Below are positions 10,619 to 21,700 of a DNA stretch of 64,000 nucleotides, in pieces; the stretch's first letter is position 1, and the number at the start of each line of letters is the position of its first letter. The position numbers and the translations under genes are program-made. Under the pieces are notes generated by a model. It made no database searches and was not told the DNA's origin. It saw nothing but the letters and a program-made list of their open reading frames with translations. Source of the stretch: Macrostomum hystrix (lineage: Eukaryota; Platyhelminthes; Macrostomidae); assembly GCA_950097015.1 (NCBI GenBank), contig CATNEN010000011.1:3872501-3936500 (forward strand), read 5' to 3'.

Positions 10619-11968
10619 GATATCATTGTACTATAACTCAATTGGAACATGATTAAGGCCAATATCAGTGTTCGCCTTTTAGTGCTTGAATTTTCACTTG
10701 TGTCAAGTATTATTTAGGTTTCTCTTTGTTTACTTTTGTTAAACTCCTCTTCGTGCCTATTTAAATTTCCATAAAACGTCTTCCCATTTTTTTCTTCATC
10801 ATTTCCTTGTCATTCCTTTACTTTATTTTCAACCAATTTTCATACGGATGTCTTCGCTTTGTTTATAAAAATGCTAACAATAGCTCGATTTCTTTACTAA
10901 CAGTAGAGTAATGCGGAGCATAGATTGTTAGATTTGAGTTGAGAAAATATTTACATCTTTTCGGCATAATTTCTTTTTTTGACAATATACTTGTTTCGTT
11001 TAGTCTCATTTGTGGATCAATTTGAAGTAAAATAGTATTTGAAATTCACTGAGATATACGAAGCAAAGCAAAAAATGATTTGATAAAGTCTGAGTATTTT
11101 AATTTATAGCTTCAAATGTTTATAGTTTTTTTCTGCAAAGAAATATCCTTTGTTTTCTACTGAATTAATTATAAAAAAGTACGCTTTATCGTTCGACCCA
11201 ATAAACTTCTCCCCCCAATGTACACTTTATCGATCGACCCAATAAACTTCTCAATCCCAAAGTGCACTTTATCGATCGACGCGATAAACTCCTTACCCCC
11301 AATGTACACTTAATAGATCGACCCGATAAACTCCTTACCCCCAATGTACACTTAATCGATCGACCCGATAAACTCCTTACCCCCAATGTACACTTAATCG
11401 ATCGACGCGATAAACTCCTTACCCCCAATGTACACTTAATCGATCGACGCGATAAACTCCTCACCCCAATGTACACTTAATCGATCTATCCGATAAATTT
11501 CTCATCCAGTGTACACTTTATCGATCGACGCGTCAAACCACTTAGCCCCCCCAAAATCTTAACCTATTCGATCGCCCACACATACTACTCATCAGTTAAA
11601 TTTATCTTCTGGTTTTTAACGAGATTGCCATAATTTATTTTTCTCAGTTGCGCATTAAGACATAACTTCGAAACCTATATACCATGTAAAATGGTAATGC
11701 TTTATAGTCAACCATCCTATAATGCTTTTTCCTGAATATAAACACATTAAATTTCAACGAAACAAAATTGTAAACGAAATGCGCATTGAAGCGAGTTTTT
11801 TATTTGTACAAAAAGTCAATCGTATTTTAACTGTTTACTTAACTTTTTCGTTGGTTTACATTATTTTAGAAAGCAAATTTTATTTATACTCGTAGTTTAA
11901 AGAAGATAACAAAGATATAAGTCGTTAATTTTCTAATTCGTTAACGTTACTTATTTACTTCAGTTCGC
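10619..11968. other. Intergenic, AT-rich, one tandem array
   Basis: No ORF with coding character. It includes the 42-bp array at 11184-11545. An acceptor-like TTATTTACTTCAG ends just before the GALNT start codon, so the right end may be a 5' UTR intron. Confidence 0.5.
11184..11545. repeat. 42-bp tandem repeat, about 8 copies
   Basis: Units contain CCCCCAATGTACACTTAAT, ATCGATCGAC and GATAAACTCCT. Outer copies diverge (AATAAACTTCTC, CGCGTCAAACC). ATCGATCGA is palindromic in each unit. Confidence 0.93.
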
Positions 11969-14621
11969 ATGCGTCGCCGCCAAACCGCTTCGTTATCCTG
12001 GCAGACTTGGCGCAGCCTCTGCGCCTCATCGGTGACCCTCGCACCCTGCTGTCTAATGCGAGTGAAGTTCAGCTTGGCAACAGCTGTCAAACTGGCGCTC
12101 ATTGTCCTGTTAACGTTAATCTGCCTAATCTGCTACTCGCACATCCGTGCTAATCTGAGTTTGAGCAGTTTCTTTGAGCAGGACCAGAGTCAAAATCCGT
12201 TACTAAATCCCAGTTTGACAATCTATCCGAAAACTGCCGAAGAGAGAGCTGAATATAATCAGGGATTCTATGCGCATTCGTTTAACGCATTTCTTAGTGA
12301 TAGGCTGAGTTTGCAGCGACTGGTGCCGGACACGCGAGATTCCAGGTGTCAGTCCAAGCCTTACTATGCCAACTCTAGAGACTACGACAATCTCACAGCC
12401 TCCGTCATTGTCTGCTTCTACAACGAAGCCAAATCTGCACTGAGGCGCTCACTGTACAGCATTGTCAACCGGTCGCCTCCGCATTTGCTGCACGAAGTTA
12501 TTGTGCTCAATGATGAGAGCACCAATGGTGAGCTGCCTGGCCTGAGCAGGTTAGGGTAGACAGTAGGCTGAGTAGGTTAGGGTAGACAGTAGCCTGAGTA
12601 GGTTAGGGTAGACAGTAGCCTGAGTAGGTTAGGGTAGACAGTAGGCTGAGCAGGTTAGGATAGACAGTAGGCTGAGTAGGTTAGGGTAGACAGTAGCCTG
12701 AGTAGGTTAGGGTAGACAGTAGCCTGAGTAGGTTAGGGTAGACAGTAGCCTGAGTAGGTTAGGGTAGACAGTAGCCTGAGTAGGTTAGGGTAGACAGTAG
12801 CCTAAGTAGGTTAGGGTAGACAGTAGGCTGAGCAGGTTAGGGTAGACAGTAGGCTGAGTAGGTTAGGGTAGACAGTAAGCTGAGCAGGTTAGGGTAGACA
12901 GTAAGCTGAGCAGGTTAGGTTAGACAGTAAGCTGAGCAGGTTAGGGTAGACAGTAAGCTGAGCAGGTTAGGGTAGACAGTAAGCTGAGCAGGTTAGGTTA
13001 GACAGTAAGCTGAGCAGGTTAGGGTAGACAGTAAGCTGAGCAGGTTAGGGTAGACAGTAAGCTGAGTAGGTTAGGGTAGACAGTAAGCTGAGCAGGTTAG
13101 GGTAGACAGTAAGCTGAGCAGGTTAGGGTAGACAGTAAGCTGAGTAGGTTAGGGTAGACAGTAAGCTGAGTAGGTTAGGGTAGACAGTAGGCTTAGAAGG
13201 TTAAGGTAGAGAGTAGACTGAGTAGTTTTGGGTAGGCAGTAGCCTAAGTAGGTGTGGGTAGTAGCCTGAGTAGGTATGGGTAGTAGCCTGAGTAGGTATG
13301 GGTAGTAGCCTGAGTAGGTATGGGTAGTAGCCTGAGTAGGTGTGGGTAGTAGCCTGAGTAGGTGTGAGTAGATGAGGGTAGTAGCCTGAGTAGGTGTGGG
13401 TAGTAGCCTGAGTAGGTGTGGGTAGTAGGCTGAGTAGGTGTGAGTAGATGAGGGTAGTAGCCTGAGTAGGTGTGGGTAGTAGCCTGAGTAGGTGTGGGTA
13501 GTAGCCTGAGTAGGTGTGGGTAGTAGCCTGAGTAGGTGTGGGTAGTAGCCTGAGTAGGTGTGGGTAGTAGCCTGAGCAGGTTTACTCATACCGAGAACTT
13601 ACTTTCTAGGCGAATGAGTCAACTTAAAATTTTCGCAAATATATTAAAAAAATATGAACTTTTTTACCTTTTTCAGGTATCAACAGTTTCGATGTGAATT
13701 TTATATCGTCAAAAATTCGCTACGAAATAGCTCCAATGAAGCTCGGACTCATTAGAGCCAGAAATTATGCAGCCAGGCTGGCTACTGGACGGGTGAGACT
13801 TGAGCAATTTCTGTTCTTGCAGTTCTATTTATTTAATTCAATCTTTAAGTTTTAACTTTAGGATGAGTCAAGCTTGGGATAATTTGTACAATTCACGACT
13901 TGGGATATCTATTGCTTGGGATCTTGATTCTATTGAAATGCAGGTTCTAATCTTTCTGGACAGCCACATCGAGGTGAACACCGGCTGGCTGGAGCCGCTG
14001 CTTCATCGCATCAGTCAGCGTCCGAAATCAGTCGCCATCCCAATGATTGACGTCATCAACGACAAGACATTGGCGTACGCGGCAACACCGGCTGTTGTCG
14101 GCGGTTTCAGCTGGACAATGCGGTTCACCTGGGACAGGCTGCCGTCGAGTGTGCCGCTAGACGAGCCGTTCCACTCGCCAGTGATGTCCGGCGGTCTGCT
14201 GGCTGTCCGGGCTGACACATTTCGCGCTTTCGGCGAATATGACGACGCTATGGAGACTTGGGGCGGCGAAAATCTCGAAATGTCGTTTCGCTACTGGCAG
14301 TGCGGCGGGTCCATCTACGTCTGTCCCTGCTCCCGGGTCGGCCACGTGTTCCGTGCCCGGCGACCCTACGGCGAGTTCACGGGGCGCGACGGTTGGCTGT
14401 TCAATTCCGTCAGACTCGCCAACGTCTGGCTGGGTCCGTTTCGCGAGGTCTTCTTCTACATGGAGCCGAGAGCCACCTCTGTCCAGCCCGGAGACCTGAC
14501 CGCCAGACAGCAGCTGCAGAAGCGACTTGGCTGCGTGTCATTCAAATGGTACCTGCAGAATGTGGCGTCTAAGGACATGATTCGCAGCCTACCCGGCAGA
14601 TTCAGACATCTGCTGGCTTGA
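11969..14621 (+). CDS. Polypeptide N-acetylgalactosaminyltransferase lacking the lectin domain, 450 aa
   Basis: GT27-family Golgi enzyme that starts mucin-type O-glycosylation by moving GalNAc from UDP-GalNAc to Ser/Thr. Exons 11969-12527, 13677-13792 and 13944-14621 join in frame (1353 nt). Type II topology: one membrane segment near residues 36-56 (LALIVLLTLICLICY); Met30 is an alternative start giving a more usual short tail. GT-A core: SVIVCFYNEAKSALRRS, GLIRARNYAA, the DxH metal/UDP motif FLDSH (D231, H233), then WGGENLEMSFRYWQCGG from residue 331 and VGHVFRARRPY. The uridine-site LVDDxS motif reads VLNDEST here. The protein stops after SFKWYLQNV, where relatives continue into a ricin-type lectin domain; human GALNTL5 also lacks it. 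A missed further exon is possible but the frame ends cleanly. Confidence 0.88.
12541..13230. repeat. 26-bp minisatellite, about 26 copies, GALNT intron 1
   Basis: The core is GTTAGGGTAGACAGTA with GCTGAG or CCTGAG between. It begins about 15 bp after the exon 1 donor. Nearly every unit contains TTAGGG. Confidence 0.95.
13231..13580. repeat. 22-bp minisatellite, about 15 copies, GALNT intron 1
   Basis: The unit GGTAGTAGCCTGAGTAGGTG continues directly from the 26-bp array and looks like a shortened form of it, having lost the TTAGGGTAGACA portion. Confidence 0.94.
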
Positions 14622-15635
14622 ACTGATCGCTGAGTTATGGTGCAGACTTGATGTGACCTCTGTGTATGGATTAACTAATCTGAGATCATCAATTAGAGAT
14701 CTCACCAGATTCTCATAATCACATTGGCACTTCTGTAATGTGATTATGAATGTACTCTGGAATCCTCATTTTGGAGTTTAATCTTCCCATTCCTATATTT
14801 GGGGATGAAATATTCTGGGGAAAAAATATTCCCAGATCCCCAATAACTAGAGTTTTTCTTATCCCCAATTGACAGGATCTTCCAGAAATCGTGTTTATTT
14901 GCATTTTTATCACGACTATTAACAGCATGTTTCTATCATATGTTTGTTAACCTTTGCAGTCGTGTTGTAACTGTAATTGAATAGAGACTTCTATGCAATG
15001 CGTTTCAATATGTCTGTATCTGTAAGTAGTATATGTTGTTTATATGTTTACGCAAATACGTTTCACTAAATACCATGAAGTTTAAAAAAAGTTAGCTACT
15101 TATAGTAGCAAGTTTACTGTTCGAATGAAATCGAAATGCCCAAAGAAATCTCTAAATTAGTCTTATTAGATTTTTTTAACAAATGTGCTCAAAATATATG
15201 AATTTATTTCAAGAAATTATCACTTAAAAAAGCAATCGCCTCATCCTACTGACCAAACTGCAGTCATTAGTAGTGTATATAGTGCAAATCTGGTTTTCGT
15301 TTAAACACGGAATGTTTTAAAAAAAAGTCGCTTAATTTTTTTAGGCTGAAGCAACACGCAGTAGAATAAAATAAAGGTGCATGTGAAGGACATTTGAGAT
15401 TGTAAGATTCAGAAAAATATACCATAGTTAATTTTAAGGATTGCAGTAATAAAACAAATATAATGTTTGAATTTACTCAGTTACTGTGATGCCACATGAA
15501 ATAGGTGTATCACGCACTTTTTTGAACGGCCGAGCTAAAAAGGGTAATTAGGTTTTAGGAAATAATGTATACTGTTTATGATTTACTTAGGATTCATATG
15601 CAGTCTGAAAGGATTATCAAACTGATGGTTTAATG
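14622..15635. other. Intergenic between convergent GALNT and CNG genes, nothing recognised
   Basis: AT-rich, no credible ORF, RNA gene or complete mobile element seen. It contains the expected 3' UTR of GALNT. Confidence 0.5.
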
Positions 15636-15930
15636 TTAAACAGGATTATCTAACAGGATTATCTAACCAATGACTCACTGTCTAACAGGATTATCTAACC
15701 AATGACTCACTGTCTAACAGGATTATCCAACCAATGACTCACTGTCTAACAGGATTATCTAATCAATGACTCACTGTCTAACAGGATTATCTAATCAATG
15801 ACTCACTGTCTAACAGGATTATCTAATCAATGACTCACTGTCTAACAGGATTATCTAATCAATGACTCACTGTCTAACAGGATTATCTAATCAATGACTC
15901 ATTGTCTAATAGGATTATTGTCTAACAACG
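15636..15930. repeat. 32-bp minisatellite, about 9 copies
   Basis: Unit AACAGGATTATCTAACCAAT then GACTCACTGTCT, ending 50 bp beyond the CNG stop codon. The change CTAACC to CTAATC splits the array into left and right blocks. Confidence 0.94.
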
Positions 15931-15983
15931 AACTCACCGTTGTCGTTGTTGCTATGCTGAGTCAGTTGATGAATCAGCCTTTC

Positions 15984-18900
15984 TCATGAAGATCCGTTGC
16001 CACCGGCACCACCACCGTCGGTCGCCTCGTCGCTGCCCTCGTCGCCGGCATCGACCGAGTTGGCGGCGACCTCCAGGGCGGCCAGCCTCCGCCTGAGTTT
16101 GCTCTGAGTGGCGCCGAACTCGGCCAGCATGCGAGCGAATCGAGTCTGCAGCACTCCCAGCTCTCCGCTGAGTCGTTCAACTCTGTGCTCGGAGGACTCC
16201 CTGGCCTGCATGGCCTTGGCCAGGGCCTCCTCGTCGATCAGGTTGTCCTTGCGAAGCACCTGTTGGCCTTTCTCCAACAGCTTGACCTTGGCGTCGGGAT
16301 ATTCAGTCAGCGCCTCCCACAGGTCGTTTTTACTCAGGCAGAACAGGTCCGAGTAGCCGTCGCTTCTCACATTCGCCGTCCTTCGGTTGCCAGTTTTATT
16401 GCCGGGAATGTTCAGAATCGATACCTCGCCGAAAACGCTGCCTTCGCCGAGGGTCACGAAGACGGTTTTACCGTCAGGCGATACCACGCTGAGCTTGCCG
16501 CGCTTCACTATGTACATCTCCTTGCCGATGTCGCCCTTTCGGCAAATGTAGTCACCGGGAGAGTAAACCTGTGCGGTTGACGCGTGTAAATTAGGTTCTT
16601 GCAGGTACTCTCAGGGACTCAAGTAATTGAGTCTGACTGTCGCACAAAGGTCCCTGAGCTCGATTCCGCGGCGAGGCAATATTTAGGGCGCAGCCGCGGA
16701 GAGAAGGCTTGAGGGCTTGTCGTCCAAATTACGCCGACAGAAAGTCAGAGCAGTGTGCGGGTGTGTTTAGGAGTCAGAGAAATGGGCAGAATTGCCTTCT
16801 TGCTGGCAGTGGGTCCATTATTTTTATGCATTATCTTTCAAAATATTGTATTTACTTTTTCTTCCAATCTCGAACAGCTCAATCCGCAAATTACGCCTAG
16901 TAACTACTCACCTGCAGTTTCAATTTGAGCACAAGCTCAACCAGCAGCCCTGGCTCGCAGTCCTGAAAGATTGCCACCCGTTTCAGCGTGTCAAAGTGCA
17001 CGTGAATAGCGATCTCAGCTTTGAGCTTGTCCGGCAGTGTGCCGAGAATTCTTTCTTCGTCCAGCGACTGCTTGTTAGTCCACAGATAGTCGAACCAGCG
17101 AATCACCCGGTGTTCGAGCTCGCGACCTACTTTGCGAAACTCCATGTACCGCTTCACCTGTTAATTCGGTATTAAAAAATGCTTGAGAATGAATATTGGA
17201 TTATCATAGCTTGTGCATCTGCTTCTAGACGGTTTGGAAAACCTGTCTAGCCCTGGTCAAGGAGACTGTATAGTCTAGTTTCGCACTTCTCAATGGGAGG
17301 TCCATTTGAGTTTCGTCAGGAAATTTGGGTGGGCGGGGCATTTCCCCAGTCCATAGACTGTACAAATACTCACCCCATCCATTCGCATCTGAAACTCAGT
17401 CCTGGCCGCGTTCATGTTGGTGATCATGGAGCCGACATTGCCGACTACAACGGCGAAGATCAACACGCCGACTAAAAAGTCGACAGTCATGAAAGCGTAC
17501 TCAAAGTCTGTCACTGGTCTTGGCACATCTCCAATAGTTGTCAGAATCATTGTCGACCAGAAGAACGAATAGATGTACTTTCTAGACAGATTATCCCAAG
17601 ACGAAGAATAATTGTACCGTTCCGTTGTCGGCAAAGAGATAAGATTGTCGGGTCTTGGAGGATAAGTCCACGAGTCCCTACCCAGGCCAAGAACCAGACA
17701 GATGGAGAAATAGATGCAGCCATTCCAATGCACCACCACTAGCAGAATTAGAATTAGATTGCCGATGCGAAACAGATTCGGGTAGTTGGTTCTAGTCTCT
17801 GTTCGATCGATGAACTCTTGCAGTCGAAGGCATTTGATCAGACGATTGATGCGAATGTAGGTGCCTTTGATACCGATTTGCGGCACGCAGTACAGCAGAT
17901 CAGTGGGAAATAGACAGGCTAAATCCAGTTTGAAGCTCAAAGATTGCATATAGACTTTGCGAAGGCGGGGCAGCTCCTTGACCAATAGGCCCTGCTCGAG
18001 AAAGCCTGCATGCGGTATATTATGGGGTTCAAAATTTTAATCGTTAGCTAAATAGTATGGGGGACGCCATTTTGACTGATTCATGGGGCAGGTGTTAAAG
18101 CGATTAATAATAGACAGGCAAGCTAGCTAGGGGTGGGGTGGCGTTGGGGTTGGGTCTTAGAGGATTGAAATTGCAAACTAAGGCGGTGGGGTGTGTGTGG
18201 AAACGATCGATACCTAGTCAGCGGGGTGGGGTTAGGGCTTAGATGGACGAGATTTTAAACTGAGGCGGTGGGTGGGTGTTAAAACACGATAAGCAGTTAG
18301 CGGGATGGGGTTGGGGCTTGGTAGGACGAGATTTTAAACTGAGGCGGTGGGGTGCGGTGTTAAATCGATCGATGAGTAGTTAGCGGGGTGGGTTTGGGGC
18401 TCGAAGAGACGAGATTTTAAACTGAGGCGGTGGGGTGGGGTGTTGAAACGATCGATAAGCAGTTACCGGGGTGGGGTTGGGGCTCGGAGAGACGAGATTT
18501 TAAACTGAGGCGGTGGGGTGGGGTGTTGAAACAATCGATATGCAGTTAGCGGGGTGGGGTTGGGGCTTAGTGGGACGAGATTTGAAACTAAGGCGGTGGG
18601 GTGGGGTATTAAAACGATCACTAAGCAGTTACCGGGGTGGGGTTGGGCTCGGAGAGACGAGATTTTAAACTGAGGCGATGGGATGGTGAATTTGTTTGCG
18701 TAACCAAAGCTGCTTTAAAAAACTATCCTTTTTTACTGTACATCATTGATTCTGTTCGGCAAACCTTTTCTTGAACTGATGAATATGTCAATAACGTAGA
18801 CGACATCAGCAATGTAGTCAAGCACTAGCCAAGGCCAAATAGCGTACTCTTCTTGTATTTGGGTGAATGCTGATCGCATCACAATGAAGACTAGATTGTA

Positions 18901-19806
18901 GCTGATGGCCACTGATAAAACCGCTAGCCAACGGTAGTAGAACGGCTGCGACACGTCCACAACGAAATCTTTAGCGATGCTGAAAAGTAAAAGGGAATAT
19001 TATTAGGTGCCTATCTGATTTTCTAGCTAATTAGAGCATCGAATCTCAGACTGAGTGATTTCAAACAGGTTAAGACAGGTTTTTCCTAGAGAAATATTTT
19101 TAGAAAAAGAATACAGGAGATTTGCCCGATCCTCTCTCCTTGGAGGGTGATAAACCTCTCGCACCATGGTCCCTGAGCTCGATTCCGCAGCGAGGCCACA
19201 TTTATTTGGGGCGCAGCCGCAGAGAGAAGGCTTGGGGGCTTCTCATGCGATTTACGCCATCGAGGGCCAACCTCCAAGACACAGAGTGTAAACAGCCTGA
19301 CGATGAGAAAGTCAGGGCAGATGTACACACTGTGAAACTGTCGTATGTCTGCGAACAGTTTCTGTGTGAGTGCTCAGGAATCATCGAAATGAGCAAAATG
19401 GATACCTCGCTGGCTGCGGGTCAACTGCCAACAAATGATGTGCCTTTGCCCGCAGCCTTCCTGCAGCAAATATTATAATAATATCCCCTCTCCATGCTCA
19501 CTATCGCATCCTGAGTCGCATTCGCTCAACCAATCGCGGTTTCTCGCCAGCTTCGCCGGCAGTTTCGGCTCCGGGATCTGGCATCGCTCCTGCGCCGATG
19601 CCCAGCTTCACCAGGAACGAGTCGCGACGCTTGTCGTGCTGTCGCTGACGCTGTCGCTCCTGCTCCTCTTCGGCTAACTGCTGCTGACGCCTCTGCTGCT
19701 GCTGCTGCTGCTGTTGCTGCTGTAGATCCTGAGTTCGATTGCTGAGTCGACGCGAGCCGAGCTCTTCAGCGCTGACGCCAGCCCGATGAATCCAACGGTG
19801 AAGGGA
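15984..19806 (-). CDS. Cyclic nucleotide-gated cation channel, alpha (CNGA) type
   Basis: Plasma-membrane cation channel opened by cGMP/cAMP. Minus-strand exons: 19806-19502, 18979-18765, 18005-17374, 17157-16912, 16568-15984; phases agree and they sum to 660 residues plus stop. The first listed exon (Gln run, then [11 protein letters not shown]) is inferred as N-terminal cytosol from its phase fit and an acceptor at 19807, so more exons lie upstream. Exon 2 gives S1-S2 ([21 protein letters not shown]). Exon 3 gives S3-S6 with [12 protein letters not shown] and the pore [10 protein letters not shown]. Exon 4 is the C-linker ([13 protein letters not shown]). Exon 5 is the nucleotide pocket ([16 protein letters not shown]) and a coiled coil near the end, typical of CNGA. 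The pore acid is Asp where most CNGA have Glu. The exon 2 donor is GTTTGC. Confidence 0.92.
16569..16815 (+). mobile_element. SINE family A abutting the last CNG exon
   Basis: The head (GTGCGGTTGACGCGT) starts at the exon border, is broken by about 45 bp of other sequence, then continues GGTCCCTGAGCTCGATTCC (B box) and GGGCGCAGCCGCGGAGAGAA to ATGGGCAGAATTGCCTTCTT. On the minus strand its 5' end forms the acceptor ACCGCACAG of exon 16568-15984. Confidence 0.8.
18110..18690. repeat. 83-bp G-rich tandem repeat, about 7 copies, CNG intron
   Basis: Units carry GAGGCGGTGGGGTGGGGTGT, CGATCGATAAGCAGTTA, GGGGTGGGGTTGGGGCT and GACGAGATTTTAAACT. Spacing is 79-83 bp. The G runs lie on the plus strand, that is the template strand for this minus-strand gene. 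Confidence 0.93.
19147..19488 (+). mobile_element. SINE family A in CNG intron
   Basis: Nearly full body from the B box (GGTCCCTGAGCTCGATTCC) through GGGCGCAGCCGCAGAGAGAA and GACGATGAGAAAGTCAGGGC to GCCCGCAGCCTTCCTGCA and an ATT-type tail. The A-box end is degraded. It ends about 15 bp from the exon boundary at 19502. Confidence 0.85.
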
Positions 19807-20211
19807 CTGGAGATTGGTTTAGTTGGGTGCGGGAGTTCTGTCTCTGTTCTGTCTCTTAAGTAATCGTCGTTCACATCTGGTCGGCTTCGTTAGTTCGCTG
19901 ATCCAGGAAGGCAATTAGAAGTAAGATGAATGTGTCTCGCTTTGCGATCAAGAAAGTTGCGTTGTCGTGGTTACTGGTCCGGGTTTGTTAATTAGCTAGG
20001 CTATATAGGCTGGATGACGGAGGCATCCAATTTTAGTTGCGTTTCTTGGTTTTCATCGAAATGGTATAGTCTAGACAATTGTAAACGAATAAGCTCAATC
20101 TTTGCTATACGAACTAGCTGTGAAACGTCATTTAAAATTAGTTAAAAAATTGACATATTTCAGTGAAATTGATGCTAGTGAAGCTTGTGATAGGTAGCAC
20201 GAAAATTTAAA
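19807..20211. other. Presumed upstream part of the CNG gene, no exon recognised
   Basis: A minus-strand acceptor (AAACCAATCTCCAG) ends at 19807. Beyond it I see no further convincing exon; the start codon of the channel is outside what I can identify. Confidence 0.4.
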
Positions 20212-20480
20212 TTATTGACCTTGAAATGAGCAGGAGAATCGCCTCCAGTGACTTTGAGGTAGGCAGGAAGAAAACTCGAGTCACCATGAGAAGGAGGAGG
20301 AAAATCTCCCTTGGCCTTAAAGCTGGCACGAAGGAAATTGTCTGTGACCTTGAGATGGCAAGGCCAAGGAAAACCTCCTGTGACCTTGAAGCTGGCAAGA
20401 AGGAAAATTTCTGTGACCTTGAGATGCAAAGGAAAGGAATGTGAGGGAAACCCCCAATGACCTTGAGGTTAGCAAAAGGA
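20212..20480. repeat. Degenerate ~36-bp repeat with TGACCTTGA in several units
   Basis: Purine-rich units such as AAGGAAAATTTCTGTGACCT recur at 32-45 bp. TGACCTTGA/G occurs at 20216, 20344, 20381, 20413 and 20458, with a TGACTTTGAG variant at 20249. Further copies lie near 21737 and 21778. Confidence 0.75.
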
Positions 20481-20919
20481 AACCTTTGGGTTTTATCTTA
20501 TAAGCAACGTAGTAACTCATTTCTGAATGCCACTATTGTCGCTCTAGTTGGCATAGATACAAAATTCAGTTGAAAGTCTTTGCTACACTAGCTAACAAAG
20601 TTTGTTAAGAATAGAAAACTCGTTATCTTGTCCCATACTCTAGAGAGGATCGGGTTTAGTTTTGGGATTAAAAAAAACATCACAGGAAAAATGGCGCACC
20701 GAAGATACAAAAGAGAACTTCGCCCTGGCGTGGGAAAACCAACCAGTGTGCAGCTTCGATCTCCTCATGTGTCAATGCAGTTTGGGGGCTTGACAATATC
20801 AGGCACTGTGTCGGCTGAGGTGATTTGCTCGATTTTTGGAGTCTCTACAGTTTGTTTCCCTGTCCCTTGGCGCCTGCAGGACCTTGAACCCGCGATGAAC
20901 AAAGGCGCACAATGTCCCG
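20481..20919. other. No gene recognised
   Basis: A 100-codon open frame (20628-20930, +) is present but its product matches nothing I know and has no good start context. It adjoins the retroelement remnant and may belong to its decayed flank. Confidence 0.35.
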
Positions 20920-21240
20920 ATTTCGTCTAGGAAACCATGCACAAACTGGCCTGTGAGACATTGCGCACTGTAAGACCGCAAATCGCTTATGAAAACAGAA
21001 CATGTCCAAAATGTAGAGTCGAGGAAGAGAACGAAATTCATATTCTCTTTTAGATGCGATTGGTCCGTTTATGTTCCAATTAGAAATAAATTCATAGAGA
21101 AAGTGGCAGGTTCGAAATTTTGAAAGCCTAACAGCTGATGACAAAATTGTGTATTTAATGACACAGGAAAGCACAGAATTAACAGAAAGTTTTGTGGAAT
21201 TCGTAGAAAGCATACCAAAAGCAAGATAAAAAGCCACTGC
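20920..21240 (+). pseudogene. Non-LTR retrotransposon (LINE) C-terminal fragment
   Basis: A frame containing ENRTCPKCRVEEENEIHILF has the C-P-x-C...E..H...C zinc knuckle seen near the C-terminus of many LINE ORF2 proteins. A frameshift follows, then RCDWSVYVPIRNKFIEKV and later VYLMTQEST. Stops and shifts show it is dead. No reverse transcriptase core remains here. Confidence 0.6.
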
Positions 21241-21570
21241 CCTGAGGCCCATAGCTCGTAGAATGCTGGATTATAGTTTGAGTTTTAGTTTTCTTATATT
21301 TGATCGTAACTCGCAAAAACACAATATTTAGTTGTTCTCCTTTCGTGAGCGAAGTGATTTCAGCCACATTTTACATTTTCCCTTTCAATTTCAATATTTC
21401 ATCTTTTTGTTTTAATGCCTTTGTTTACAAATTTAAAATATTTTATTCACCTAACATTAATCTTATGCATGCTACTGTTTTTCTATCGCCGTTTTTTTAA
21501 TCGAATCGTTCAGCCTTGTTACCAACATCAAATAACCAAAAAATCATCACCTAATCGGGGTGCGCATTTC

Positions 21571-21614
<44 letters not shown>
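21571..21614. repeat. (AAT)n microsatellite
   Basis: About 15 perfect AAT units, directly followed by a SINE A fragment. Confidence 0.97.
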
Positions 21615-21615
<1 letters not shown>

Positions 21616-21700
21616 TGTTAGAGTGTGTACACTCACTGACAATGAGAAAGTCAGAGTAGATGTACACACGTGTGTAAGTGTGCGCCTGTGTACGCATCTT
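21616..21700 (+). mobile_element. SINE family A fragment
   Basis: GTGTACACTCACTGACAATG, then GAGAAAGTCAGAGTAGATGT and ACACACGTGTGTAAGTGTG, matching the central part of the family. Confidence 0.7.

Noticed and set aside
12541-13230. Telomere or subtelomere
   Set aside because: TTAGGG occurs only inside a 26-bp unit within an intron, not as a pure repeat.
13149-13589. Thr/Tyr-rich minus-strand ORF
   Set aside because: 22-bp array of GALNT intron 1, wrong strand for the gene.
14239-14572. Alternative-frame ORFs over GALNT exon 3
   Set aside because: Shadows of the GC-rich catalytic exon in other frames.
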